NCBI GenBank assembly: GCA_903905285.1
Contig: CAIVFQ010000005.1
Span: 1-22,627, forward strand
Direction: 5' to 3'
Origin: an uncultured Alphaproteobacteria bacterium
GTDB lineage: Bacteria > Pseudomonadota > Alphaproteobacteria > Paracaedibacterales > CAIULA01
DNA length: 22,627 nt
The translations under genes were made by a program, and so were the position numbers. The notes beneath the pieces were generated by a model. The model did not search any database and was not told where the DNA came from. It saw nothing but the letters and a program-made list of their open reading frames with translations. This document shows, piece by piece, positions 7,946 through 16,383 of the stretch. The first letter of the stretch is position 1. Every line of letters starts with the position of its first letter.

Positions 7946-8686
7946 ATGAGAAATATTCTAAAGCATGCCCTTTTAATCATCGTGTCATTGTCAGTCAGCA
8001 TTGGTGTTGTGCAAGCCGCGGAACTACCAAGTTTAGCCGATGTTATGCAAGAGGGGCCAAGATACACTGGACTAAAGATGCTTTCTTTACGTGATGCCAT
8101 CAGGTATGCATCGTCAACGAAAGCATTTCGCAACGATTTCTCTCTTTGGGATGATATTAGACAAATCCATTTGCCACGCCTCAAGACAAACCATATTCAA
8201 GGGTATGGTGAGGGAAATGCTGGAAGCCTGAGAATGGCTGCTATCATCTCTTGCTACGTGCAGCGTAAATCTTCTTATTTGATTGAGAATCGAAGAGTAC
8301 TTATTGATGATGTCGCGCTTATGGGTCGCATTCATGCCAGCTATACTCCCAAATTAACAAGTGCCCTTCAGGGATATCTGTTGATGGTGGTGGGTCGGTT
8401 TACTTTGGCTTTTCAGGCGTTTGCAGATGCTGGACCAGCAATGAGTATTGAGGCACAAGAGAAGCTTCATAAAGCAGTTGCTAACAGAAATTTTCGATTC
8501 AATGATGCGACATGGAACGCCTACCTTGCGGCATGCGCAGCTGGTGATAAACAAAATACACAACAGCAGCTTAATATAGCGGCAGGGAATGGCCATAGAT
8601 GGGTCAAGGGGCTTGGTGGGTCTGGGACGGATCATCGTCTTGTTCCCTGGTTTTCCCACTTTTATAACGCAATCAGTGGATTATAA
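7946..8686 (+). CDS. Secreted protein of unknown function
   Basis: I do not recognise this 246-residue protein. It has a clear Sec signal peptide: MRNILK, a hydrophobic core (about 7-22) and a probable cut after VQA near residue 24, before AELPS. The mature part is soluble-looking and mixed in composition, with one mildly hydrophobic stretch (YLLMVVGRFTLAFQAFADAG, about 145-164). It has few cysteines and no motif I can tie to an enzyme. The ATG at 7946 is preceded by TTTTAGG. It lies 121 nt after the tssM-like gene on the same strand and seems to have its own promoter. It could be a periplasmic or exported factor related to the secretion protein, but proximity is the only argument. Its base composition resembles that of its neighbours and the reading frame is intact, so it is likely a real gene. 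Confidence 0.7.
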   Translation: MRNILKHALLIIVSLSVSIGVVQAAELPSLADVMQEGPRYTGLKMLSLRDAIRYASSTKAFRNDFSLWDDIRQIHLPRLKTNHIQGYGEGNAGSLRMAAIISCYVQRKSSYLIENRRVLIDDVALMGRIHASYTPKLTSALQGYLLMVVGRFTLAFQAFADAGPAMSIEAQEKLHKAVANRNFRFNDATWNAYLAACAAGDKQNTQQQLNIAAGNGHRWVKGLGGSGTDHRLVPWFSHFYNAISGL

Positions 8687-8782
8687 AATAACCCAACGTT
8701 GTAAAGATGCACACTGCATTACGCGAGCATTTGAGTCGCTGTTATTTGTGGGAATCTTTTCTGTTTTGAGCAGAGCAATGGC

Positions 8783-9427
8783 TTAAGTTCGAGGTAAAGT
8801 CTGCTCCAGTAACTTACTGGCTATTTCACAGGCCTGCTCAATTGACAGGTTGGTTGTATCAATTAAATGGGCATCATCAGCCATGATCAAAGGTGCCGTC
8901 GCACGGTTTTGGTCACGTTGATCCCGTTCATTAATTTTTGCTAAATTCGTCTGCTCATCAAAGCCGTTTGCAGTCATTTCTAAGTTCCGTCTTTGCGAAC
9001 GTACTTTCGCGTCTGCCGTTATAAATAACTTTAAGTGCGCGTCTGGACAAACAACCGTTCCAATATCCCGGCCATCTAAAATAGCCCCTTGATAAGGGGG
9101 CACAATATCCTGACAAAAACGACGCATTGCCCCTGTTAAAAACTGACGAATTTCTGGGAAGACACCGATCTGAGAAGCCAAGTTACCCACAGATTCGTGC
9201 CGTAATATCGGGTTGTCTAAATCTTTAAAATCCAAGGTTGTGGCGATTTGCATCAACGCTGGCACATTATCTAAAGGCGCCTTTTCTTCATTCGCCTTGT
9301 GCCCTAACAATCGATATAAAAGGCCTGTTTCTAAAAGTTTCAATCGATAATATGTTGCCAGGTGGCGGGCAATTGTTCCCTTGCCAGCTCCAGCAGGGCC
9401 ATCGATGGCAACTATAACATTTGACAT
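8783..9427 (-). CDS. cmk: Cytidylate kinase
   Basis: CMP/dCMP kinase transfers phosphate from ATP to CMP and dCMP in pyrimidine nucleotide synthesis, in the cytosol. The N-terminus VIVAIDGPAGAGKGTIARHL holds the P-loop (DGPAGAGKGT, residues 9-18). It is followed by LETGLLYRLL, matching the family's LDTGALYR, and by ILDGRDIGTVVCPDAHLKLF with the DGRDIGT signature. RSQRR and a final DTTNLS complete the fold. At 214 residues it is near the normal size. I start it at the ATG at 9427. A TTG nine bases upstream (9436) is also in frame, but it has no better ribosome site and adds nothing conserved. It is divergent from plsY and convergent with the secreted-protein gene. Confidence 0.95.
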   Translation of the reverse strand: MSNVIVAIDGPAGAGKGTIARHLATYYRLKLLETGLLYRLLGHKANEEKAPLDNVPALMQIATTLDFKDLDNPILRHESVGNLASQIGVFPEIRQFLTGAMRRFCQDIVPPYQGAILDGRDIGTVVCPDAHLKLFITADAKVRSQRRNLEMTANGFDEQTNLAKINERDQRDQNRATAPLIMADDAHLIDTTNLSIEQACEIASKLLEQTLPRT

Positions 9428-9477
9428 GCCAAACAATCAAAATGGGTTGACGTTACTGCCGTTGATACCTTAGTTTC

Positions 9478-9507
9478 TTGATGAAGTCCAATACCAAATC
9501 ATATATA
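9478..9507 (+). promoter_or_regulatory. Candidate plsY promoter
   Basis: TTGATG (9478-9483), an 18-nt spacer and TATATA (9502-9507) lie 33 nt before the plsY start codon. A TTAAGG ribosome site follows near 9527-9532. This is pattern matching only. It would drive plsY and the coupled transporter gene. Confidence 0.4.
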
Positions 9508-9540
9508 AGTACTTAAGAGATAATTCATTAAGGTTTCTAC

Positions 9541-10140
9541 ATGGAGTTTGAATCTGCGTTATGGGGATTTGCTGGTTATCTGGCAGGATCGATTCCTTTT
9601 GGATTAATTTTTAGCAATCTTTTTGGTTTAGGCGATTTACGGAGCGTAGGCTCTGGCAATATCGGGGCTACGAATGTTTTGCGCACGGGGAATAAAACAG
9701 CCGCCGCCTTGACGTTACTGGCTGATACCCTAAAGGGATTTTTGATCGTTTGGGTTAGCCTAAAGTACGCTCATCCTGCTGTCAGTTATGGTGTTGGGAT
9801 AATGGCGATTGTGGGCCATGTTTGGCCTGTCTGGCTGGGTTTTCGGGGCGGCAAGGGTGTTGCTGCAGCGTTGGGCGTTTACTTAGCGTGGAGCCCTGTT
9901 TTGGGGCTTATCACGTTGGGCCTTTGGTTGGGTGTGGCTAAAATTTTTCGAATTTCTTCGCTATCGGCCCTGGTGGCTATCAGTTCATCGCCATTGATTA
10001 CTTTTGTGATATGGGCAATGGGCTGGGTTGATGGTCAGATTATAATTTTTTGCGGCCTCACGACGCTTCTGATTCTTTACACCCATCGTGATAATGTAAA
10101 AAGATTAATCGCCAAACAAGAGGATCAAATCAAACTATGA
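9541..10140 (+). CDS. plsY: Glycerol-3-phosphate acyltransferase PlsY
   Basis: PlsY is the inner-membrane enzyme that acylates glycerol-3-phosphate with acyl-phosphate from PlsX, giving lysophosphatidate, the first step of phospholipid synthesis. The three family motifs are present in order: AGSIPFG (15-21), GSGNIGATN (37-45) and GHVWPVWLGFRGGKG (92-106). The 199-residue length and about five membrane helices are normal. The ATG at 9541 has an AAGG ribosome site at suitable distance. Its last codons overlap the start of the next gene by ATGA, so the two are probably translated together although their roles are unrelated. plsX is not in the window. Confidence 0.96.
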   Translation: MEFESALWGFAGYLAGSIPFGLIFSNLFGLGDLRSVGSGNIGATNVLRTGNKTAAALTLLADTLKGFLIVWVSLKYAHPAVSYGVGIMAIVGHVWPVWLGFRGGKGVAAALGVYLAWSPVLGLITLGLWLGVAKIFRISSLSALVAISSSPLITFVIWAMGWVDGQIIIFCGLTTLLILYTHRDNVKRLIAKQEDQIKL

Positions 10141-11360
10141 GCCGCGCTATAGTACCCTTATGGCTTATTATCGCAATTGTTTGTTTGCCGCAATTTGGCG
10201 AAGGGCTTTATGCTCCGGCTTTACCTAACATCGCCCTGAGTTTAAAAATCAGCGAGAATACAGCCGAACATACCATGAGCTTTTTCCTGATTGGGTTTGC
10301 CATCGGTATTTGCTTTTGGGGGGTTATTTCAGACCATATCGGACGCAGGCGTACACTGATCATCAGTTTAGGGTTATATATAGCAGGCTGCATTGGTTGC
10401 CTGTTGACCGAAACAATCAGCGCACTCATGATCTGTCGTTTTATTCAAGCCTTAGGTGGCAGCGCCTGTTCAGGCATTGGACAAGCAATTGCCCGTGATG
10501 CCTATGATAGTGTTGAACGAAATAAGATTTTTTCGATCGCTGGCATAGTCGTTTCCCTAGCCGCAGGCATGGGGCCTGTTCTGGGCGGCTTTATGGTCGA
10601 ACGGTACAATTGGTCAAGCATCTTTAGCATTCTGCTTGTTGCCAGTTTTGGTCTTTGGGGTTATATCGCCCTTTCTTTGAAAGAGACAAATCTGTTTCTA
10701 AAACAGAAATCGACCCAGTTCACCCTTAGAAAGGGTTTCGGCTTGTTGTTCAAAGATAAAGCCTTACTAAACCTGGTCATTTTAATGGGGGCAGCCAATG
10801 GTTTGATCTACTGTTTTTACAGTGAAGGATCGTTTTATTTAATCGAGTCTTTGGGGTTAAGACCCAGCCAATATGGGTGGTTATATTTTACTATTTGCCT
10901 GGGCTTTACTGGCGGTAGCTTGCATTCGAAATCTTTGCACGGGCGGGGCTTGCCTTACCCAAGAATTTTAAATAGGGCCTGTATTGTTCTATTAGGGTCC
11001 ACGATACCATGGGCATTTTTAACAGTATCTGGCTTCATAACTGTGAAAAATCCAACAGTAGCCATTGCTTTATCAGGCGCCTTCCTAACGGGTTCTTTTT
11101 TTAGCATTGGTATTATGATTCCCAATGCCTTGGCGAATGCCCTAGAAAATTACGGTGAACACGCGGGAACAATGGTTTCTGTTTTCTGTTCAAGCTATTT
11201 CCTAATAGCCGCCTCTATTAATTTTATTATTGGCATGCTGCATAACGGTACTTTATTGGTGATGCCACTTTATTATACGGCCTTGGCGATGATTGTGTGG
11301 ATCGTACACCAAAGCAATTTAAACAATTCTGAAATTATTATTGAAAATGTTGATCTCTAG
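10137..11360 (+). CDS. Bcr/CflA-type MFS drug efflux transporter
   Basis: A 407-residue major facilitator superfamily protein with about 12 membrane helices. The opening LPQFGEGLYAPALPNIALSLKIS is typical of the Bcr/CflA group of 12-helix drug:proton antiporters. Motif A appears as GVISDHIGRRRTLI (62-75), the helix 4 arginine motif as RFIQALGGSA (101-110), and motif C as GPVLGGF (about 152-158). Members export bicyclomycin, chloramphenicol or other small molecules; the substrate here is unknown. The start overlaps the plsY stop (ATGA at 10137-10140), suggesting translational coupling. The stop codon abuts the stop codon of tsaD on the other strand with no spacer. Confidence 0.88.
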   Translation: MSRAIVPLWLIIAIVCLPQFGEGLYAPALPNIALSLKISENTAEHTMSFFLIGFAIGICFWGVISDHIGRRRTLIISLGLYIAGCIGCLLTETISALMICRFIQALGGSACSGIGQAIARDAYDSVERNKIFSIAGIVVSLAAGMGPVLGGFMVERYNWSSIFSILLVASFGLWGYIALSLKETNLFLKQKSTQFTLRKGFGLLFKDKALLNLVILMGAANGLIYCFYSEGSFYLIESLGLRPSQYGWLYFTICLGFTGGSLHSKSLHGRGLPYPRILNRACIVLLGSTIPWAFLTVSGFITVKNPTVAIALSGAFLTGSFFSIGIMIPNALANALENYGEHAGTMVSVFCSSYFLIAASINFIIGMLHNGTLLVMPLYYTALAMIVWIVHQSNLNNSEIIIENVDL

Positions 11361-12392
11361 TTAGAATAAAGAAATATCAGACAACGGCCATCGCGGGCGG
11401 GGGCCGATATCCAAATCACTTTTATACCCCATAGAAAATCGTTCAAGACCCGCCCAGGCAATCATAGCTGCATTATCAGTACATAAAGAAATAGGCGGGG
11501 CCACAAAGGTCAAATGACGCTGTTGGCATAAATTAGAAAGCTGACTTCGCAGGGCCTGGTTGGCCGCAACCCCCCCTGCCACCACGAAATGATCCACTGG
11601 GGCCGACAGCATCTGAAGGGCATGCTCAGCGCGATTCATTAGGGTTTCCACAACCGCTAACTGAAAGCAGGCGGCAACATCGTTTATATCTTGTGGCGTC
11701 GGGAAATCTAACCCCTGAAACGCCATCCGTGCCGCTGTTTTAAGGCCAGAGAATGACAAATCACATCCCTGCCGACCTTTCAAGGGGCGGGGCAAGTTAA
11801 ACCGTTGTGGGTTGCCATTCCGGGCGGCTTTTTCTAATGAAGGACCTCCCGGGTAGTCAAGGTTCATAAGTTGCGCGACCTTGTCAAAAGCCTCCCCCGC
11901 TGCATCGTCAATGGTCGAGCCTAAAATGTGATAATCGCCCAGCCCCTTAACCTCAACAAACTGACAATGCCCACCAGAGACTAATAATAACAAATAAGGA
12001 AAAGGCACATCATGACTTAGGCGGGGCGTCAACGCATGCCCTTCTAAATGATTAATGGCCAGAAAGGGTTTATCAAGAGCCATAGCAATGGCTTTCGCCG
12101 TCATTAAGCCCACCAACACCCCACCGATAAGACCGGGCCCTGCCGTTACAGCAATGGCATCCATATCCTCTAAACTTAAGTTTGCCACCTTTAAAGATTG
12201 CTGCAAGGTGGGCGTTAGATATTCAAGGTGAGCGCGTGCGGCCAGTTCTGGCACCACCCCCCCATAGTCCTTATGTTGTTCAATTTGCGAGAAGACGACG
12301 TTGGACAGAATGCGCTGCGCAGGGTCAATATGAGCCTGAACAATGGCAACGGCTGTTTCATCACAGCTTGTTTCAATGCCCAAAATTTTCAT
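11361..12392 (-). CDS. tsaD: tRNA N6-adenosine threonylcarbamoyltransferase TsaD
   Basis: TsaD transfers the threonylcarbamoyl group to A37 of ANN-decoding tRNAs, working with TsaB and TsaE in the cytosol. The sequence opens with the ASKHA-fold signature LGIETSCDETAVAIV (4-18). The metal-binding histidines lie in NHLEGH (H115, H119), with VSGGHCQ and GEAFDKVA downstream. The third metal ligand lies in SLCTDNAAMIAW near the C-terminus. At 343 residues it is full length. The ATG at 12392 is preceded only by a weak GGGC. It lies 38 nt downstream of murJ on the same strand and is probably transcribed with it. Confidence 0.97.
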   Translation of the reverse strand: MKILGIETSCDETAVAIVQAHIDPAQRILSNVVFSQIEQHKDYGGVVPELAARAHLEYLTPTLQQSLKVANLSLEDMDAIAVTAGPGLIGGVLVGLMTAKAIAMALDKPFLAINHLEGHALTPRLSHDVPFPYLLLLVSGGHCQFVEVKGLGDYHILGSTIDDAAGEAFDKVAQLMNLDYPGGPSLEKAARNGNPQRFNLPRPLKGRQGCDLSFSGLKTAARMAFQGLDFPTPQDINDVAACFQLAVVETLMNRAEHALQMLSAPVDHFVVAGGVAANQALRSQLSNLCQQRHLTFVAPPISLCTDNAAMIAWAGLERFSMGYKSDLDIGPRPRWPLSDISLF

Positions 12393-12430
12393 ACAAAAAT
12401 GCCCATATATGATGATTAACGAAATCCATG

Positions 12431-13978
12431 TTAAGAGACTTCTGATTTCAGGGAGCTTAAGGGGCGAATGCCAACACCATAGCCAAACGCCAGATAAAAC
12501 ACTCCGCCGGCACCCACTAAAACCACCATTTCTAAGATTTTAGACATTGATTTTAAACCGGTAGCTGACGTCCAATATTGAATGTAAAGCAAAAGTCCTC
12601 CCATCAATAAAGAAACAAGGATAATCTTTAAGGTGCTCAGAAACAATGCTTTTGGAAAACCAAATAAATTCCGCTTTTTCAAAAAAATGGCTAACAAAAA
12701 GGTGTTAATCCAGGCCGCGATGGAGGTGGCCATGGCCATGCCAACATGTTTGAAAAACGGCATGAATAACAGATTTAAAGCCAAATTGGTCGCAACACAG
12801 ATCAGGCCTATTTTAACGGGTGTGGAGGTGTCTTCGCAGGCAAAATAGGTGGTTACAAAGACCTTTCCCATTACATAGGCGGGTAAGCCAAAGGCAAAGG
12901 CTGCCAATGCGGGGGCAGTTTTTTGGACATCGCTGGCCTGAAAATGACCATGACCAAAAATCAAATCAATCAAAGGATAGGACAAAACAATTAGCCCCAC
13001 CGTGGCCGGAATGGTTAATTGCAGGGCAAAGTTTAGGGCCGTATTTTGCTGACGGTAAGCCTTTTTGACATCACCCTGGCGCCAGCATTGTGATAAAGAC
13101 GGCAAAAGGGCCGTACCAATCGCCACCCCAAAAATTGATAACGGCAGCTGATTCAAACGATCGGCATAATAAAGGTATGATAACGAACCCGTTGGTAACA
13201 ACGATGCCAGCATCATATCAATAAACAGGTTGATCTGCATAACGCCAGCGCCAATGGTGCCGGGAACCATCAGCTTTAAAACCTTTTTAACATCATCTGT
13301 CACCTGGGGCCATTTAAGCCAAAACTTAAAATCGAGCTGGCGGCATACCCAATAAAGCCACCCAAATTGAACAAGGCCAGCCAGGAAAACCGACCAACAC
13401 AAGGCAAACCCTGGTTCCAAATTTGTATACGGATAAAAAACGAGAGCGGCAATCATCATTAAATTGAGGAGAATCGGCGCGGCCGCAGCGGCAGCAAAGT
13501 GGTAAAGCGAATTCAAAACCCCCGCCAACAAAGCTGATAAAGAAATAAACAGGATATAGGGAAACGTGATACGGGTGAACTGTATGGCCAGATCAAGGCG
13601 TTCGGGCGTAGTCGCAAAACCTGGCGCTAATAATGGAATTATGTGAGGCGTTGTCAGTTCAACCACCAACACGAAAACAAACAAAAACCAAGCCAGACAC
13701 GAGAAAACTTTTTGGGCTAATTCTTTGGCCAAAGCGCGCCCCTGTTCAGCATCACCATTGGCTAAGCATCTGGCTATTTGAGGGACGAAAGCGGCATTAA
13801 AAGCCCCTTCGGCAAAAAAACGGCGAAAGAAATTAGGAAATTTAAACGCCACGACAAAGGCATCGGCAAGTGTGCCTGCCCCTAAAATATGAGATAGCAA
13901 AATCTCGCGCACCAGGCCAAAAACGCGGCTTATGGCTGTATAGCTGCCTACTGTTGTTGCCGCCCGAATCAGATTCAT
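12431..13978 (-). CDS. murJ: Lipid II flippase MurJ
   Basis: MurJ moves lipid II across the inner membrane for peptidoglycan synthesis. The 515-residue protein is hydrophobic with about 14 helices, as expected for the MVF/MOP family. It starts with the family hallmark: SRVFGLVREILLSHILGAG (about 18-36), then ADAFVVAFKFPNFFRRFFAEGAF and AFVPQ. The start at 13978 has a good ribosome site (AAGGAAAT). The organism therefore appears to make peptidoglycan precursors, although this alone does not prove a full wall. The gene is divergent from the SRP RNA and is followed by tsaD. Confidence 0.96.
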   Translation of the reverse strand: MNLIRAATTVGSYTAISRVFGLVREILLSHILGAGTLADAFVVAFKFPNFFRRFFAEGAFNAAFVPQIARCLANGDAEQGRALAKELAQKVFSCLAWFLFVFVLVVELTTPHIIPLLAPGFATTPERLDLAIQFTRITFPYILFISLSALLAGVLNSLYHFAAAAAAPILLNLMMIAALVFYPYTNLEPGFALCWSVFLAGLVQFGWLYWVCRQLDFKFWLKWPQVTDDVKKVLKLMVPGTIGAGVMQINLFIDMMLASLLPTGSLSYLYYADRLNQLPLSIFGVAIGTALLPSLSQCWRQGDVKKAYRQQNTALNFALQLTIPATVGLIVLSYPLIDLIFGHGHFQASDVQKTAPALAAFAFGLPAYVMGKVFVTTYFACEDTSTPVKIGLICVATNLALNLLFMPFFKHVGMAMATSIAAWINTFLLAIFLKKRNLFGFPKALFLSTLKIILVSLLMGGLLLYIQYWTSATGLKSMSKILEMVVLVGAGGVFYLAFGYGVGIRPLSSLKSEVS

Positions 13979-14062
13979 CGCAGATTTCCTTAAGTCTAAG
14001 CTCCTAAGATAAGACAGTTTTAAAAGGAATCAAGTGAATTATGATGATTGATTCTATTTTTC

Positions 14063-14091
14063 TGGCTCCCTTCACGGACGTTTGGTATAGT
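14063..14091 (+). promoter_or_regulatory. ffs: Candidate SRP RNA promoter
   Basis: TATAGT at 14086-14091 sits six bases before the predicted 5' end of the SRP RNA helix (14098), a normal -10 to +1 distance. The -35 position (about 14063-14068) reads TGGCTC, a poor match. The helix-defined 5' end, rather than the -35 match, supports this call. Confidence 0.4.
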
Positions 14092-14097
14092 GTCACC

Positions 14098-14192
14098 GGA
14101 AGATTGATTATAGACAAGGTCATTGTGAACCCGGTCAGATTCGGAAGAAAGCAGCCGCAGCGATTGTCCCTTGGGTTATGATTCGGTCTTCC
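14098..14192 (+). ncRNA. ffs: Signal recognition particle RNA, small bacterial (4.5S) type
   Basis: SRP RNA binds Ffh and targets membrane-protein ribosomes to FtsY. The conserved helix 8 core is visible: GGTCAGATTCGGAAGAAAGC (14133-14152) followed by AGCC. A GGAA tetraloop closes on TTC/GAA, and the internal-loop strands GTCAG and AGCAG form the Ffh site. The ends pair: GGAAGATTGA (14098-14107) with the strand ending TCGGTCTTCC (14183-14192), ten pairs including two G-U. The predicted length of about 95 nt fits the family. The gene lies 27 nt before the dnaX start, an arrangement seen in many alphaproteobacteria. No terminator is visible between them, so read-through into dnaX is likely. Confidence 0.93.
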
Positions 14193-14219
14193 ACTCACCA
14201 TTAGCTGTACTGTATTTTC

Positions 14220-15863
14220 ATGATTTCTGGTTACCGTGTTCTTGCCCGAAAATATCGCCCCACCGCTTTAGGCGATCTGGTTGGTCAAGATTTGCTTGTA
14301 CAGACCCTGGCGCAGGCTATTCACCATAACCGGCTGCCTCACGCATTTTTGCTGCACGGTATTCGCGGTGTTGGCAAAACGACAACAGCCCGCATTATGG
14401 CGCGGGTGCTGAATTGCCTGAATAATAATACCGAAACCGGAAAATTAATTGACGCCTGCGGCCATTGTGCCTCGTGCAAAAGTTTGGCCGATGATCGTCA
14501 TTTAGATGTCATAGAAATCGATGCTGCCAGCCGTACCGGCGTTGATGATGTGCGCGAGATTATTGATTCAAGCCGGTATAAGGCCGTAACAGGTCATTAT
14601 AAAATATTCATCATCGATGAAGTTCACATGCTGTCGAAAAGCGCCTTTAACGCGCTTTTAAAAACTCTGGAAGAGCCCCCTCCCCACGTTAAGTTTATTT
14701 TTGCCACCACAGAAATTCGTAAAATACCAGACACGATTTTATCACGGTGCATGCGTTTTGATTTGAAACGAATTGAACCAAAACTGTTGGTTGATTATTT
14801 AAAGAAAATTGCGGGCCTGGAAGGTTTTGTGCTGGAAGAGGAAGCAGCTTTTTCTCTTGCCCGGGCCGCTGATGGGTCGATGCGTGACGGATTGTCATTG
14901 TTAGACCAGGCGATTGCCTTAAGCTTTACGGACAATGGGTCTGATTCAATTTCTGCCCAAACTGTTTATAGTATGTTGGGCCTGGCCAATCGTCAGCGTT
15001 TATTCACGCTGTTAAAGGTGGTGCTAGAGGGGCAGACTGACCTAACCTTACAACACACGCGTGAGTTGCTGCACGAAGGCGCAGATGCCCAATTATTGCT
15101 GCAAGATATTTTAGATGTGCTTTATGGTTTGATTTGCTTAAAAACCGTTCCCCAATTTCAGCAAGATGGTTTTTGGTCACAGGCCGATCGGGATGCTGGA
15201 TTACAGCTGACCAACCCTTTGGCCGTTTCCACGTTGTTATCTATGTGGCAAGCTTTGTTAAATGCTTTGCAAGAGGTCAAGGTGGCCCCTGTTCCCTCAC
15301 AGGCATTGGAGCTGGCTTTGCTTCGTATGTGTTATCTGGTGGATTTGCCCCCTTTAGAAAATTTGATTCAGTCTTTTAAAGGTGCCCGTTCGAAGGATGT
15401 ACCTTCTGCGCCATCACAACCACCTTCGCAGGCGTTGCAGCATCTTATGGCTGCCGCGCCCGTTCCTCCTGTTGTTCAGCCAGAGGCCCAAGTTAATAAG
15501 TCTATTGTGGACTTGCCAGCTTCATTCACAGATTTGGTCGAGTGCATTTCCAAACTGCGGGAACCTATGCTGTACAGTCAGTTGCTTCAGGATGCAGATT
15601 GTATTAGCTATCAACCAGGCGAGATGACGCTTTATCTGAAGCCCCATACTGCTGCCAGCTTTTTGCCTACTTTAAAACAGGTTTTGCAAAATCTGACGCA
15701 CCAATCATGGCTTATTCATCTGGCTGATCAAGCAGGTAAAGGCAGCCTACAAGATCAAAAACAAGATTTACTGAATAAAACGCAGGAACAAGCCTTAAAC
15801 CACCCGACCCTTCAGGCCATTCAGCAGGCCTTTCCGGGCTCCACTGTCCAAATTATAAATTAA
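14220..15863 (+). CDS. dnaX: DNA polymerase III subunit gamma/tau
   Basis: DnaX is the ATPase of the clamp loader that places the beta clamp on primed DNA and links the replicase to the helicase. The N-terminus YRVLARKYRPTALGDLVGQD is characteristic. Walker A is GIRGVGKTT (47-55). Zinc-binding cysteines lie in CGHCASC (80-86) with an upstream partner at C66. Walker B is IIDEVHMLSK (131-140) and the sensor region follows in FATTE. The SRC arginine finger is at 176-178. After a Pro/Ala/Gln-rich linker (about 385-425) comes a tau-type C-terminal domain. At 547 residues it is shorter than the E. coli protein but normal for this class. I see no A-rich slippery site of the E. coli kind, so a gamma form is not predicted. 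The ATG at 14220 has no clear ribosome site. Confidence 0.97.
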   Translation: MISGYRVLARKYRPTALGDLVGQDLLVQTLAQAIHHNRLPHAFLLHGIRGVGKTTTARIMARVLNCLNNNTETGKLIDACGHCASCKSLADDRHLDVIEIDAASRTGVDDVREIIDSSRYKAVTGHYKIFIIDEVHMLSKSAFNALLKTLEEPPPHVKFIFATTEIRKIPDTILSRCMRFDLKRIEPKLLVDYLKKIAGLEGFVLEEEAAFSLARAADGSMRDGLSLLDQAIALSFTDNGSDSISAQTVYSMLGLANRQRLFTLLKVVLEGQTDLTLQHTRELLHEGADAQLLLQDILDVLYGLICLKTVPQFQQDGFWSQADRDAGLQLTNPLAVSTLLSMWQALLNALQEVKVAPVPSQALELALLRMCYLVDLPPLENLIQSFKGARSKDVPSAPSQPPSQALQHLMAAAPVPPVVQPEAQVNKSIVDLPASFTDLVECISKLREPMLYSQLLQDADCISYQPGEMTLYLKPHTAASFLPTLKQVLQNLTHQSWLIHLADQAGKGSLQDQKQDLLNKTQEQALNHPTLQAIQQAFPGSTVQIIN

Positions 15864-15879
15864 CTTAGAAAGTGATTAT

Positions 15880-16203
15880 ATGAAAAATTTAAATCAAATG
15901 TTAAAACAAGCCCAACAGCTGCAGGCCCAAATGGCAGACATGCAAAAACGCATGGAAGAAGTCGAAGTTACTGGGAGTTCGGGCGGCGGTATGATTCAGG
16001 TGACGGTGAATGGCAAGGGCGATGTGAAACGCATCAAGATTGATTCCATGTTGGTTGACCCCAAAGAAGTTGAGATTCTAGAAGACTTAATAGTGGCTGC
16101 TTGCCAAGATGCCAAAACCAAGGCAGAAGCGCAAACCCAAGATGAAATGGCAAAACTAACCGGCGGAATGAACTTGCCAGCTGGAATGAAATTACCGTTT
16201 TGA
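15880..16203 (+). CDS. ybaB: YbaB/EbfC nucleoid-associated protein
   Basis: A 107-residue member of the YbaB/EbfC family, small dimeric proteins that bind DNA and the nucleoid. The sequence shows the family's N-terminal helix (LNQMLKQAQQLQAQMADMQK) and then EVTGSSGGGMIQVTVNGKGD, followed by the VKRIKIDSMLVDPKEVEILE helix region. It starts 16 nt after dnaX with an AGAAAGTG ribosome site, and the dnaX-ybaB pair is conserved across bacteria. recR normally follows but is absent here. Its exact role is not settled in any species; a link to replication or repair is inferred from the neighbour. Confidence 0.95.
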   Translation: MKNLNQMLKQAQQLQAQMADMQKRMEEVEVTGSSGGGMIQVTVNGKGDVKRIKIDSMLVDPKEVEILEDLIVAACQDAKTKAEAQTQDEMAKLTGGMNLPAGMKLPF

Positions 16204-16236
16204 GACGGTTGGCATCATTGTGAGGGGCCTTAGACG

Positions 16237-16383
16237 TCAATGAATATTCGCACTCGTTTTACTTCTTTATTGTGAAAAATATAATCTAACACTTTTATCC
16301 TGACGAGTGTTATTCATTGAGAATGAATTAAAATTTTGCTATTGGTTCTTTGTTTCTATTGTTTTAAGATTTCACAATGAATT
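16237..16383. repeat. AATGAAT repeat cluster and alternative hairpins before rsmG
   Basis: In the 201-nt AT-rich gap between ybaB and rsmG, AATGAAT occurs directly at 16239-16245, 16322-16328 and 16376-16382, and inverted at 16312-16318. TCAATGAATA (16237-16246) plus CACTCGT (16251-16257) pair with ACGAGTG (16303-16309) plus TATTCATTGA (16311-16320). A shorter hairpin, ATTCATT-GAG-AATGAAT (16312-16328), competes for the same strand. No coding sequence is seen here. Confidence 0.55.
16342..16370 (+). promoter_or_regulatory. Candidate promoter of the rsmG-parA-parB operon
   Basis: TTGGTT (16342-16347), a 17-nt spacer and TAAGAT (16365-16370) lie 35 nt upstream of the GTG start of rsmG. It is just downstream of the AATGAAT hairpins, which could influence it. 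Supported by pattern only. Confidence 0.4.

Noticed and set aside
9428..9436. TTG start for cmk three codons upstream
   Set aside because: It has no better ribosome site than the ATG at 9427 and adds no conserved residues.
14220..15863. Programmed frameshift in dnaX giving a gamma subunit
   Set aside because: I saw no run resembling the E. coli slippery heptamer with a following stem in the linker region.
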